From: Nocardioides ungokensis
GTDB lineage: Bacteria > Actinomycetota > Actinomycetes > Propionibacteriales > Nocardioidaceae
Assembly (NCBI RefSeq): GCF_013466985.1
Contig: NZ_CP059164.1
Span: 3,605,001 to 3,669,000, forward strand
Direction: 5' to 3'
Length of the DNA: 64,000 nt
Both the position numbers and the translations under genes were made by a program. Numbering within the stretch: position 1 is the stretch's first letter; each line of letters opens with the position of its first letter. Shown one piece after another: positions 1-10,070 of this stretch. Below the pieces are notes generated by a model. That model was given only the letters and a program-made list of their open reading frames with translations, was not told where the DNA came from and ran no database searches.

Positions 1-229
1 CAGCCCGGACGTCCCTCGCGGCGGGTAGGCCCTTCACCACCGCCATCGCCCGCTCGGTCGCCCGGGCGACCACCTCGGAGACCAGCGCGTCGCGGCTGTC
101 GAAGTGGTAGATGAGCATCCGGTCGCTGGTGCCGATCGCGGCCGCCACCGGACGCAGGGTCAGACCGATCAGCCCGTGCTCCAGCACGTGGTCGGTGACC
201 TGGTCCAGCAGCTCCTCACGACGGTTCAC
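1..229 (-). CDS. TetR-family transcriptional regulator, N-terminal part (cut by window edge)
   Basis: Only the first 76 codons are inside the window; the gene continues past base 1. It starts at a GTG (227-229, minus strand). The translation contains a TetR-type helix-turn-helix: residues 'LTLRPVAAAIGTSDRMLIYHF' (given here as family-typical RPVAAxxGxS followed by xxYHFxSRxxL) at about residues 24-50. It is divergent from the SMR exporter gene downstream, and two copies of a dyad operator lie between them, so it very probably represses that exporter and itself. The ligand is unknown because the C-terminal domain is missing. Confidence 0.85.
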   Translation of the reverse strand, partial: MNRREELLDQVTDHVLEHGLIGLTLRPVAAAIGTSDRMLIYHFDSRDALVSEVVARATERAMAVVKGLPAARDVRA

Positions 230-238
230 GGATCAAGC

Positions 239-280
239 GTAGCGAGTGCTACATTTGCGCAGGTGTAGCGAGTGCTACAT
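239..280. promoter_or_regulatory. Twin TetR-type operators
   Basis: The 16-base sequence GTAGCGAGTGCTACAT occurs twice as a direct repeat at 239-254 and 265-280, 26 bp apart. Each copy is itself a dyad (GTAGC-gagt-GCTAC). The pair fills the space between the divergent TetR and SMR genes. The 26-bp period would put the two dimers about 2.5 helical turns apart. Binding by the adjacent TetR protein is inferred from position. Confidence 0.75.
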
Positions 281-304
281 GACCGACGTGAGGGCGTGTT
301 CGAG

Positions 305-631
305 ATGTACGGCGCAGTGATGTTGCTGATGACGGCGATCGGGATCGAGGTGGGTGCGACCGCCCTGCTCCCCAGGGCGCAGGGGTTCACCCAGCTCGGC
401 TGGAGCGCGCTCGTCCTGGCCGGCTACGCCGCGTCGATCTGGCTGCTCGCGGTCGTGGTCCGCACCCTGCCCGTCTCGGTCGCGTACGCCGTGTGGGCCG
501 GCGTGGGCACCGCGGTCGTGGCGGCAGTCGGCTACTTCTTCCTCGGCGAGTCGATGGGCTGGCTCAAGGCGTCGTCCCTGGCCCTGATCGTGCTCGGCGT
601 GATCGGGCTGAACCTGGCCCACGCGCACTGA
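305..631 (+). CDS. Small multidrug resistance (SMR) exporter, EmrE/SugE-like
   Basis: This is a protein of about 108 residues with four predicted membrane helices, the usual length for SMR transporters, which exchange protons for cationic drugs or guanidinium-type compounds. The key membrane-embedded Glu of helix 1 is present in the 'IGIEVGAT' segment, and the helix-3 'AYAVWAGVG' signature is typical of the family. The start is ATG 305; an in-frame GTG at 296 with GAGGG just upstream is an equally plausible start. It is controlled from the twin-operator region shared with the TetR gene. The substrate cannot be told from sequence. Confidence 0.85.
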   Translation: MYGAVMLLMTAIGIEVGATALLPRAQGFTQLGWSALVLAGYAASIWLLAVVVRTLPVSVAYAVWAGVGTAVVAAVGYFFLGESMGWLKASSLALIVLGVIGLNLAHAH

Positions 632-646
632 GCGCGCGAGCCCACC

Positions 647-2313
<1,667 letters not shown>

Positions 2314-2322
2314 GTCGGCATC

Positions 2323-2352
2323 GTCTTGACCGGGCCGTGTCCCGGTCAAGAC
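2323..2352. promoter_or_regulatory. Perfect 12-bp inverted repeat between the flavoprotein and PucR genes
   Basis: GTCTTGACCGGG (2323-2334) and CCCGGTCAAGAC (2341-2352) are exact reverse complements separated by 6 bp. The element sits 9 bp upstream of the flavoprotein start codon and 50 bp upstream of the PucR start. It is probably the operator for the PucR-type regulator controlling both divergent genes. A TTGACC block inside it could also act as a -35 element. Confidence 0.7.
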
Positions 2353-2402
2353 ATTCGCTCACCCTGGTAGCGCCGGGGTTGTCAGGTGATGACAATGTCC
2401 GG

Positions 2403-3485
2403 ATGCGCGAACGGCAGCGGGTCCACCAGCTGGTCCGGGACGACCTCGACCGGGTGGTGCCCGACGTGGTGGCCACGATCCGCGAGCAGATCCCGGCCTA
2501 CCGCACCCTCTCGCCGGCGCAGGTCGAGGAGGTCTCCGCGATCGCGGCGTGGGCCACCTCCCGCATCCTCGAGCTCTGGGTCGAGGGCGGCGAGCTGGCC
2601 CCGGCCGACGTGCAGCGGTTCCGGGGCATCGGCGCCGCCCGGGCGCTCGACGGCCGGCCGCTGCCGGTCATCCTGCGCGCCTACCGGGTCGCCGGCACCC
2701 GCATCACCGACCTCGTGGCCGAGCTCGGCGGTGACCGGCTCACGGTGGACGACGCGCTCGCGCTGGCGCGGCTGTGGATGGCCAGCATCGACACCCTGTC
2801 CGAGGCGCTGTACGCCGGTCACTCGGCGGCCACCGAGCGGGTCAGCGGGGACCGTGAGCGCGCGCTGGGCGACCTGCTCGACGACCTGCTCAGCGGGCGC
2901 CAGGCGACCCGCACCGCGCTGCAGGACCGCTGCCGCGAGCTCGACGTCACCCTGCCGGCCCGGCCGCGAGTGCTCGTCACCGCGGCGGCGGTGGCGCCGG
3001 AGGAGGCCGTCCTCGCCCGCGAGCGGGACGGCACGACCGTCGCGGTGCTGGCCCCTGCCGGGTCCACCGGGGCCGGACCGGGCTGCCTGGTCGAGGCCAC
3101 CGACCCCGGCGACGTCCCCCGCGCGCACCGCCTCGCCGAGCTGGCGGCCACGACAGCCCCCGGCCGCGCCTTCGCCGACCGGGCGGTCCTCGACGAGGCC
3201 GACGCGCAGGTGGTGGCGCTGCTCGCCGCCCACCGCGACGCCGACCCGGTGCGCCTGGCCACGCTGGTGCTGAGCCGCGTGCGGGACCAGGCCCACCTCC
3301 TCGCCGGGCTCGAGGCCTTCCAGGCCTCCGGCTCGGCGACGGCGGCGGCGGAGCTGCTCGACGTGCACCCGCAGACGATGCGCCACCGGCTCCGGCGCCT
3401 GGTGCACCTCACCGGCCGGGATCCGCGCCGTCCCTGGGACCGCTTCGTGCTGGAGGTCGCGGCCACGGTCCGACCGGCAGGGTGA
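2403..3485 (+). CDS. PucR-family helix-turn-helix regulator
   Basis: This protein of 360 residues has a helical N-terminal sensory region and a C-terminal PucR-type DNA-binding domain (about residues 290-355) with the characteristic 'AAELLDVHPQTMRHRLRRL' helix-turn-helix. The start at ATG 2403 is chosen because the open frame upstream runs through the palindromic operator. Its divergent partner is an FAD dehydrogenase, which suggests a substrate-responsive local regulator of a catabolic flavoenzyme. The inducer is unknown. Confidence 0.85.
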   Translation: MRERQRVHQLVRDDLDRVVPDVVATIREQIPAYRTLSPAQVEEVSAIAAWATSRILELWVEGGELAPADVQRFRGIGAARALDGRPLPVILRAYRVAGTRITDLVAELGGDRLTVDDALALARLWMASIDTLSEALYAGHSAATERVSGDRERALGDLLDDLLSGRQATRTALQDRCRELDVTLPARPRVLVTAAAVAPEEAVLARERDGTTVAVLAPAGSTGAGPGCLVEATDPGDVPRAHRLAELAATTAPGRAFADRAVLDEADAQVVALLAAHRDADPVRLATLVLSRVRDQAHLLAGLEAFQASGSATAAAELLDVHPQTMRHRLRRLVHLTGRDPRRPWDRFVLEVAATVRPAG

Positions 3486-4913
3486 TCAGCCGACGACCTG
3501 GTCGCCGGTGACGAGGTAGTCACCCCCGGTGCCCTCGAGGAAGAGGCGACGCACCTCGCTGGCCGTGCTCCCGTCGCTCCTGGTGTAGGTCAGGGACACG
3601 TCCACCGCGTGCGGGCCGGCCGGGCTGGTCCCGGTCACGCGGACCGCCCGGATGGTGTCCCAGAAGCCCTTGTACTTGTCGTAGCCGCCGACCTGCCTCT
3701 GGTAGTCGCTGGACAGCATCGACCACGCCCGCGGGGTGTTGGCGGGCAGCAGCGAGTAGTAGCCGCTCACGAACCCCGCCGGACCGCCGTTCACGGGGGT
3801 CTGGACCCCGGTCGACGGCGACGACGTCGTCGGCGTCGACGAGGGTGTCGGCGTCGGCGAGCCCGACGAGGGGGTCGACCGCGGACTCCTGCTCGGCGTG
3901 CCGTGCGACGACGGCCCGGGGCTCGCGGACGGCTGGTCGGCCGTGGAGCTCCACCACAGGTAGCCGACGCCGGCGACGAGCACGAGCAGCGCCACGACGA
4001 GGGCCACGAGCAGCGGCCGCCTGCGCCGCCCCCGGGACGGTCCCGGCGCCGGGGTCGCCACGGCCGGGCGCGTCGGGGTCCGGGTCTCCTCGCGGGTGCC
4101 CACCTCGGCGTGCCGCTGGTGCAGGCGTCGCAACGCGTGCTCCGCATCGGCCATGCTCCAGCGCGACTCCGGATCCGGGTCCAGCATCCGACCGAGCGGC
4201 TCGGCCAGGATGCCGGCGCGCACGGGTGCGGGCGGTCGCTGGGACGCGATCATCGTGAGGGTCGCCAGGGTGTTGGCCTGCGGAGGGTACGGCGGGTTGC
4301 CCTCGACGGCGCTGTAGAGCGTCGCCCCGAGCCCCCAGACGTCGGCGGCCGGCGTCGCCTCGTCACCGCGGACCACCTCCGGGGAGAGGTACGCCGGGGT
4401 CCCCGAGACGAGCCCCGAGGCGGTCAGCTGGGCGTCGCCACGGGTGTGGGCGATGCCGAAGTCGGAGATCTTGGCGTGGTCGTCGTCGGTGACCAGGATG
4501 TTGGCCGGCTTGACGTCGCGGTGCACGGTTCCGCGGCGGTGGGCGGCCGCGAGCCCGTCGGCCACCTGGGCACCGATCCACGCCACGCGCTCGGGGGCCA
4601 GCGGGCCCTCCGCAGCCATGATCTCCGCGAGGGTGCGACCGGGGACGTACTCCATCACCAGCCAGAGATGGCCGTCTTCCTCGACCGCGTCGTAGACCGC
4701 CACGACGTGGGGGTGGTTGAGGGCGGCCGAGGACCGCGCCTCGCGCATCGCCCGGGCCAGGTCGGGGGTCGACTCGCCCGGCAGGGCACCGACCCGCTTG
4801 ACCGCCACGACGCGGCCGAGGAGCTCGTCGCGGCACAGCCAGACGCTCCCCATCCCGCCGCGCCCGACTTCGCGCTCGACGCGGTAGCGGCCGGCGATGA
4901 CCTCCGGTGGCAT
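3486..4913 (-). CDS. Transmembrane Ser/Thr protein kinase (PknB-like)
   Basis: This is a 475-residue receptor-type Hanks kinase. The kinase domain (about residues 10-275) keeps the Gly-rich loop GRGGMGSV (17-24), ATP-anchoring Lys 39 (VAVKR), the catalytic loop HRDVKPAN and the DFG metal site. A basic linker leads to one membrane helix (about 290-312), followed by a Pro/Ser/Thr-rich spacer and an extracellular domain of about 90 residues with 'FVSGYYSLLPANTPRAWSML', which is not a PASTA domain. A longer start at 4973 is possible but would overlap the divergent promoter. The neighbouring divergent gene is a c-di-GMP phosphodiesterase; any functional link is speculative. Confidence 0.9.
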   Translation of the reverse strand: MPPEVIAGRYRVEREVGRGGMGSVWLCRDELLGRVVAVKRVGALPGESTPDLARAMREARSSAALNHPHVVAVYDAVEEDGHLWLVMEYVPGRTLAEIMAAEGPLAPERVAWIGAQVADGLAAAHRRGTVHRDVKPANILVTDDDHAKISDFGIAHTRGDAQLTASGLVSGTPAYLSPEVVRGDEATPAADVWGLGATLYSAVEGNPPYPPQANTLATLTMIASQRPPAPVRAGILAEPLGRMLDPDPESRWSMADAEHALRRLHQRHAEVGTREETRTPTRPAVATPAPGPSRGRRRRPLLVALVVALLVLVAGVGYLWWSSTADQPSASPGPSSHGTPSRSPRSTPSSGSPTPTPSSTPTTSSPSTGVQTPVNGGPAGFVSGYYSLLPANTPRAWSMLSSDYQRQVGGYDKYKGFWDTIRAVRVTGTSPAGPHAVDVSLTYTRSDGSTASEVRRLFLEGTGGDYLVTGDQVVG

Positions 4914-5086
4914 GCGGCTCCTCTCGACGTTGGTGGCCCCACCGTGTCCGTTACCCGACACGGCCGGGTCCACGCGTCCCTTGCTCTGTGACGGTAGACG
5001 CGCCGGGCGACCAACTCACCCAAAACCCGCACACGGCCCCGGACGACCCGGCAGACTGTGCCCCACACTTGGAGGGTGGAGGGATC

Positions 5087-6670
5087 TTGCTGAACGGCGC
5101 CGTTCAGCGCTCTTCCGCCGTGCCGACATCAGTGCTGCTGGTGGACGCCGGTCTCGGGAAGATCAGCGCGCTGACCGAGGCGTCCGACGAGTCGCCCGGC
5201 TCGTGGACGCTGCAACGAGCGCCGAGCCTGCGCTCGGCGCTCGACGTGCTGACCACGCGCGCCTTCGACTGCGTCGTCGTCGACCTCGACCTCCCGGGGG
5301 CGGACGCCGAGAAGACCTGGGACCAGCTGCGAGACCACGCGCCCGACGCCGCCCTGCTGGCGCTCGCCGAGCACCACGACCTCGAGCACCCCGGCCTGGC
5401 CCTGGCCGACGACGTCCTGGTGCACGGGAACCTCGCGTCGGCCAACGCACGCCGCGCCGTGCTGCGCACCCTCCGGCACTTCCGGCTCGCCGGTGAGCTG
5501 CGGCGGGTCGAGGAGTCGGCCCGGCTGCTCTCCGCCATCGTCGACGCGACCCCCGACGCGGTCTTCTCCACCGACAGCGGCGGCCTGATCACGTCGTGGA
5601 ACCGGGGGGCCCAGCAGCTCTACGGCTACACCGCCGAGGAGGTCAGCGGACGGCACGTGAGCATCCTGCACCCGCCCGGCCGCGACGAGTACGCCCCCAT
5701 CGTGGCCGTGCTGGTCCGTGGTGAGTCCGTACGGGGGCTCGAGACGGTGCGCCGGGCCAAGGACGGGCGGACGGTCGACGTCTCGATCACGGTCTGCCCG
5801 GTCCACGACGGCGCCGGCGCCCTCACGGGCGCCTCGGTCGTCGCCCGCCACATCAGCGACCGGCGCGAGCTCGAGACCGAGCTTTCGCGCGACCGGCTCT
5901 CCCTGGCCGACGACCTGCGCGAGGCGCTCGCCCGGGGCCTGCTCGACGTGCACTACCAGCCGATCGTCGACGTCGCCGGAAGCCGACTGACCGGTTTCGA
6001 GGCGCTCGCCCGCTGGCACCACCCGGCGCGTGGCGACGTCCCGCCGGGCGTGTTCGTGCCGGTGGCCGAGCACGCCGGCTTCGTCCCGGAGCTGGACCGC
6101 TGGGTGCTGACCCGCGCCTGCCGCGACACCACCGCCGCTCGCGCCGAGGGCCGGATCCCCCGGGACGCACGAGTCTCGGTCAACCTCTCGGCGCGGACGC
6201 TGGCCGACCCGGACCTGGTCGGCACGGTGCACGACGTGCTGCTCACCGAGGGCCTGCCCGCGCACGCCCTGGTCCTCGAGATCACCGAGACGGCGCTGAT
6301 GCAGGACGTCGCGACGGCCCGCCGGTCGCTGGAGGGGCTGCGGGCCCTGGGCGCCGGGGTGGCGCTGGACGACTTCGGGACCGGCTACTCCTCGCTGAGC
6401 TTCCTGCGCGAGCTCCCGGTCACGCAGGTCAAGATCGACCGCTCGTTCATCGCCGACATCGTCACCGACGGGGAGGACCTCCTCATCACCGAGTCGATCA
6501 TCGACCTGGCCCGTCGGCTCGGCCTCGAGACGGTGGCCGAGGGCGTCGAGACCGAGAGCCAGCTGGCGCTGCTCCGGCGGCTCGGCTGCGCCAGCGCGCA
6601 GGGCCACCTGTGGAGCCGGGCGCTGCCGCTCGACCGGGTCGGGTCGGTTCAGGACTGCGGCGCCTCGTAG
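5087..6670 (+). CDS. REC-like/PAS/EAL cyclic-di-GMP phosphodiesterase
   Basis: This 527-residue protein has a receiver-like N-terminal domain (about 15-125, with Asp in 'VVVDLDLPG' but no clear switch Lys), a PAS domain (about 145-260, 'DAVFSTDSGGLITSWNRGA') and a full EAL domain (about 275-520). The EAL active site looks complete: FEALARW, SVNLSAR, EITETALM, DDFGTGYSS, KIDRSF and AEGVE. It should therefore hydrolyse c-di-GMP to pGpG. The start is tentative: TTG 5087 follows two GGAGGG blocks, while GTG 5120 is an alternative. Its 3' end overlaps the convergent GGDEF gene by 22 bp. Confidence 0.85.
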   Translation: MLNGAVQRSSAVPTSVLLVDAGLGKISALTEASDESPGSWTLQRAPSLRSALDVLTTRAFDCVVVDLDLPGADAEKTWDQLRDHAPDAALLALAEHHDLEHPGLALADDVLVHGNLASANARRAVLRTLRHFRLAGELRRVEESARLLSAIVDATPDAVFSTDSGGLITSWNRGAQQLYGYTAEEVSGRHVSILHPPGRDEYAPIVAVLVRGESVRGLETVRRAKDGRTVDVSITVCPVHDGAGALTGASVVARHISDRRELETELSRDRLSLADDLREALARGLLDVHYQPIVDVAGSRLTGFEALARWHHPARGDVPPGVFVPVAEHAGFVPELDRWVLTRACRDTTAARAEGRIPRDARVSVNLSARTLADPDLVGTVHDVLLTEGLPAHALVLEITETALMQDVATARRSLEGLRALGAGVALDDFGTGYSSLSFLRELPVTQVKIDRSFIADIVTDGEDLLITESIIDLARRLGLETVAEGVETESQLALLRRLGCASAQGHLWSRALPLDRVGSVQDCGAS

Positions 6671-7473
6671 TCGTCCGGCGTGGCCACGCGCACCCCGCCT
6701 CCCCCGGCCCGCTTGGCCCGGTAGAGCGCCCGGTCCGCGGCGGCCGTGGCGGCGACCGAGCCGCGGTGGTCCACCTGCGCCACCCCGATCGAGACGCCCA
6801 CCCCGGGGCCGTCGGTCGCCCAGGTCTGCACGAGCTCGCCCATCCGCTGCTCCGCGATCGCGAGCGGGGTGCCGGCGAAGACCAGCAGGAACTCGTCCCC
6901 GCCGTACCTCCCGACGAAGTCGACGTCGCGGACACTCGCCCGCAGCAGCTCGCCGAAACGACGCAGCGCCAGGTCGCCGGCGGCGTGCCCGCGCGTGTCG
7001 TTGACGGCCTTGAAGCCGTCGAGGTCCATCAGGCACACGACGTCGTCGGAGGTCGCCTGGTCCAGCCGCGAGTCGATCTCACCCCGGCCCGCGAGGCCCG
7101 TGAGGGCGTCGGTCCGGGCCCGGGTCGCCTGCCGCAGGTAACGGTCGCACCGGGTGGCGGCCGCCTGGGCGTCGTCCAGCAGGGGCGGGAGCTGGCGGCG
7201 CAGCCGCAGCAGGGTCGCCTCGGACGGGTCGGCCGGCTGCACCACGCAGGGCTCGCCGACGCCCAGCGAGACGTCGGTCGGCAGTGCGGTGACACCACCC
7301 GAGTCGGCCTCGACGACCCGGCCGCCGAGGTCGCGGACCGCGGCGTGCAGCACGGCGGCCGCCTCCGCACGGGTGTCCACGCGCAGCAGCGCCCGGGCAG
7401 CTGCCAGCGCGACGGCGTCGCCCCCCACGCCGTCGGACATGCGCTCCCTCTCCCCGCTCATGGTGACCACCAC
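6649..7473 (-). CDS. GGDEF diguanylate cyclase (soluble)
   Basis: This protein of up to 274 residues (possible starts 7473, 7461 and 7440) has an N-terminal region of about 115 residues of unknown fold and a C-terminal GGDEF domain. The catalytic signature is RYGGDEF and an inhibitory I-site RxxD (RDVD) sits exactly five residues before it, so product inhibition by c-di-GMP is expected. There are no membrane segments. The gene converges on the EAL gene and their 3' ends overlap by 22 bp, which makes it the antagonist enzyme of the first convergent pair. Confidence 0.88.
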   Translation of the reverse strand: MVVTMSGERERMSDGVGGDAVALAAARALLRVDTRAEAAAVLHAAVRDLGGRVVEADSGGVTALPTDVSLGVGEPCVVQPADPSEATLLRLRRQLPPLLDDAQAAATRCDRYLRQATRARTDALTGLAGRGEIDSRLDQATSDDVVCLMDLDGFKAVNDTRGHAAGDLALRRFGELLRASVRDVDFVGRYGGDEFLLVFAGTPLAIAEQRMGELVQTWATDGPGVGVSIGVAQVDHRGSVAATAAADRALYRAKRAGGGGVRVATPDDYEAPQS

Positions 7474-7595
7474 TGTGACAGCCCGCGGGTGACCCGCGCC
7501 GAGATATGCGCGTTCCGGGCATGGTCGCGGCTCCCCGCGGGTAGAGTCCGAGCACTCGCCGGAGCCGCTCGGAGCACCGGTGAAGGAGGCACGCC

Positions 7596-10070
7596 ATGAC
7601 GCCGGACGAGGCGGGGCTCGGGACCGACGACGCGCGCCCGCTCGAGACCGACCCCACCCGCTTCCGCAGGCGCTTCGACCAGACGTCGATGCCGCAGTCG
7701 TTCTGCGACCTCGACGGCGTGCTCACCGAGGTGAACGACGCGTACTGCCGGCTCGTCGACCGTCCCGGCTCCGAGCTGGTCGGGATGCCGGTCCGGAGCC
7801 TGAACCACCGGTCCGACAGCGGCGATGCCGACGCCCACCTCGCCGCCCTGCTGCGCGGCGAGATCGACAGCCTCCAGACCGAGCGCATCCTGTGCGGCCC
7901 GGCCGGCAGGCCGGTGCCCGTGCTCGTCGACGCTGCCCTGCTGCGTGACGAGGACGGCCGGCCGCTGGGGGCAGCGGCGTTCGTCCAGGACCTGAGCAGC
8001 CTGCGCGGCCTCGAGCGGCGCCGCCAGCAGCAGGAGGACTTCTTCCTCGCCCTGGCACAGCGGGCCTCCGACCTGGCGATCGTGACCGACGCCGAGGGGC
8101 GGCTGCTCTACGCCTCGCCGGCGCTGACCGGCATGCTCGGCTATGCGACCGAGGACGTCATCTACTCCCCCGGCGCCGACTTCGTCCACGAGGACGACGT
8201 CCCCGAGACGCTGGCGATGTTCGCCCGGGTCGTCGCCCACGGTGGTGCGGAGACGATCACGCTCCGGGTGCGCGACGCCGCGGGTGTCTGGCACTGGATG
8301 GAGGAGACCGCGAGCAACCTGCTCGACACCGCCGTCGGCGGCATCGTGTGCAACCTCCGCGACATCACCGACCGGGTCCGCGCCGAGGCCGCCCTGCGCG
8401 CCTCGGAGTCCCGCTACCGGGCCATCGCGGACAACGCCGAGGAGGGGCTCTGGGTCACCGCCCCCGACGGCCGCAGCGTCTACGTCAACTCCCGGATGGT
8501 CGAGATCCTCGGCCTGACCGAGGGACAGGTCCTGGGCCGCTCGCTGATCGACGTGCTCCACTCCGGCCAGCGGCGGGTCACCCGGACCCGGACCGGCACC
8601 GGTGGCCCCGGCACCTCGGAGCGCTACGAGGTGACCTACGACCACCCCGACGGCCGGGAGCGGATCCTGTCGGTGTCGGAGTCGCCCCTCGACGACGCCG
8701 ACGGCGCGATCGACGGGTCGCTGGCGATGGTCTCCGACATCACCGACGCGCGGCGGCTCGAGGACGAGCTGCGCCGAGCGGCTCTCCACGACACCCTCAC
8801 CGGCCTGCCCAACCGGGCCCTGCTGCTGGACCGGCTCCAGCACGCCCTGACGCTGCAGACCCGGGGCACGGCGGTCATGTTCGTCGACCTCGACCGCTTC
8901 AAGATCATCAACGACGCCCGCGGGCACGCCGCCGGGGACGAGCTGCTGATCGGGGTCGCGGCAAGGCTGCGGTCCAGCGCCCGGGCGGCCGACACCGTGG
9001 CCCGCTTCGGCGGTGACGAGTTCCTCGTCGTCTGCGAGGACGTCGACGAGCACGACGCCCGCGCGGTGGCCCTCGACCTGCTGCAGTCGCTCGACCAGCC
9101 CTTCCAGGTGGCCGGCGGCGAGGCCATGCTCTCGGCCTCGATCGGCGTCGCCCTCTCGTCCTCGGAGTCTGCGGACGCACTGCTGAGCCACGCCGACACC
9201 GCCATGTACGCCGCGAAGGTCGCCGGCCGGAGCCGCATCCGGGTCTTCGACGCCGCCCTCGCAGCCCAGGCGGAGGAGCGCTTCGAGCTCGGCAGCGACC
9301 TGCGCCGGGCGCTGCTCGCCAACGAGCTCGAGCTGCACTACCAGCCGGTGATCGACCTCGCGACCGGCCAGGTGCTCGGCGCGGAGGCGCTGGCCAGGTG
9401 GACGCACCGGCTGCACGGGCCGGTGCCGCCGGACCGCTTCGTGGCGGTCGCCGAGGACGTGGGCCTCGCGGCCCGCCTCGACCGCTGGGCGCTGCGCCTC
9501 GCAGCCCACGACACCACGGCCCTGCGCCGGGCCGCGGCCATGCCAGCGGACGCCTACGTCGCGGTCAACGTCTCGGCCCGGACCCTGAGCGACCCCGGCC
9601 TCGAGGACTGGATCACCTGGAACGTCGAGGCCGCCGGGCTGACCCCCGCCGACGTCCTGATCGAGGTCACCGAGAGCGCGATCATGACCGACGCGACGTA
9701 CGCCGTCGCCCTGCTCACCCGGCTGCGCCAGCGCGGCTTCGGGGTGGCGGTCGACGACTTCGGCACCGGCCACAGCTCGCTGGCCTACCTGCGCGACCTG
9801 CCCCTGACGGTGCTCAAGATCGACCGCAGCTTCGTCGCCGAGCTCACCGACGACGCGAGCGCGCGGGCCATCGCGGCCTCGATCATCGAGCTGGCCCGGG
9901 CGGTCGGCGTCACCGTCGTGGCCGAGGGCGTCGAGAAGGCGGCCGACGCGGAGCTGCTGCGGGGGCTCGGTTGCGACGCGGCCCAGGGCTGGCTCTGGAG
10001 CCCGGCCGTCCACCCGGCCGAGGCGCACCGGTCCGGAGCCCTGAGCCGGACCTACGACGTCAGCGCGTGA
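7596..10070 (+). CDS. PAS-PAS-PAS-GGDEF-EAL bifunctional c-di-GMP enzyme
   Basis: This 824-residue protein starts at ATG 7596 behind a good GGAGG site. It has three PAS domains (about 30-125, 150-265, 270-390), a GGDEF domain (about 395-555; RFGGDEF with I-site RAAD five residues upstream) and an EAL domain (about 565-815; AEALARW, VNVSAR, EVTESAIM, DDFGTGHSS, KIDRSF, AEGVE). Both catalytic signatures look intact, so the net activity is unknown. It has no membrane helices. It is closely paralogous to the gene at 12130-14684, and its 3' end overlaps the convergent PAS-GGDEF gene by 19 bp. Confidence 0.9.
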   Translation: MTPDEAGLGTDDARPLETDPTRFRRRFDQTSMPQSFCDLDGVLTEVNDAYCRLVDRPGSELVGMPVRSLNHRSDSGDADAHLAALLRGEIDSLQTERILCGPAGRPVPVLVDAALLRDEDGRPLGAAAFVQDLSSLRGLERRRQQQEDFFLALAQRASDLAIVTDAEGRLLYASPALTGMLGYATEDVIYSPGADFVHEDDVPETLAMFARVVAHGGAETITLRVRDAAGVWHWMEETASNLLDTAVGGIVCNLRDITDRVRAEAALRASESRYRAIADNAEEGLWVTAPDGRSVYVNSRMVEILGLTEGQVLGRSLIDVLHSGQRRVTRTRTGTGGPGTSERYEVTYDHPDGRERILSVSESPLDDADGAIDGSLAMVSDITDARRLEDELRRAALHDTLTGLPNRALLLDRLQHALTLQTRGTAVMFVDLDRFKIINDARGHAAGDELLIGVAARLRSSARAADTVARFGGDEFLVVCEDVDEHDARAVALDLLQSLDQPFQVAGGEAMLSASIGVALSSSESADALLSHADTAMYAAKVAGRSRIRVFDAALAAQAEERFELGSDLRRALLANELELHYQPVIDLATGQVLGAEALARWTHRLHGPVPPDRFVAVAEDVGLAARLDRWALRLAAHDTTALRRAAAMPADAYVAVNVSARTLSDPGLEDWITWNVEAAGLTPADVLIEVTESAIMTDATYAVALLTRLRQRGFGVAVDDFGTGHSSLAYLRDLPLTVLKIDRSFVAELTDDASARAIAASIIELARAVGVTVVAEGVEKAADAELLRGLGCDAAQGWLWSPAVHPAEAHRSGALSRTYDVSA

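Noticed and set aside
272..304. GTG start for the SMR exporter at 272
   Set aside because: It lies inside the second operator copy and would add 11 charged residues before the first membrane helix; 296 or 305 fits the family better.
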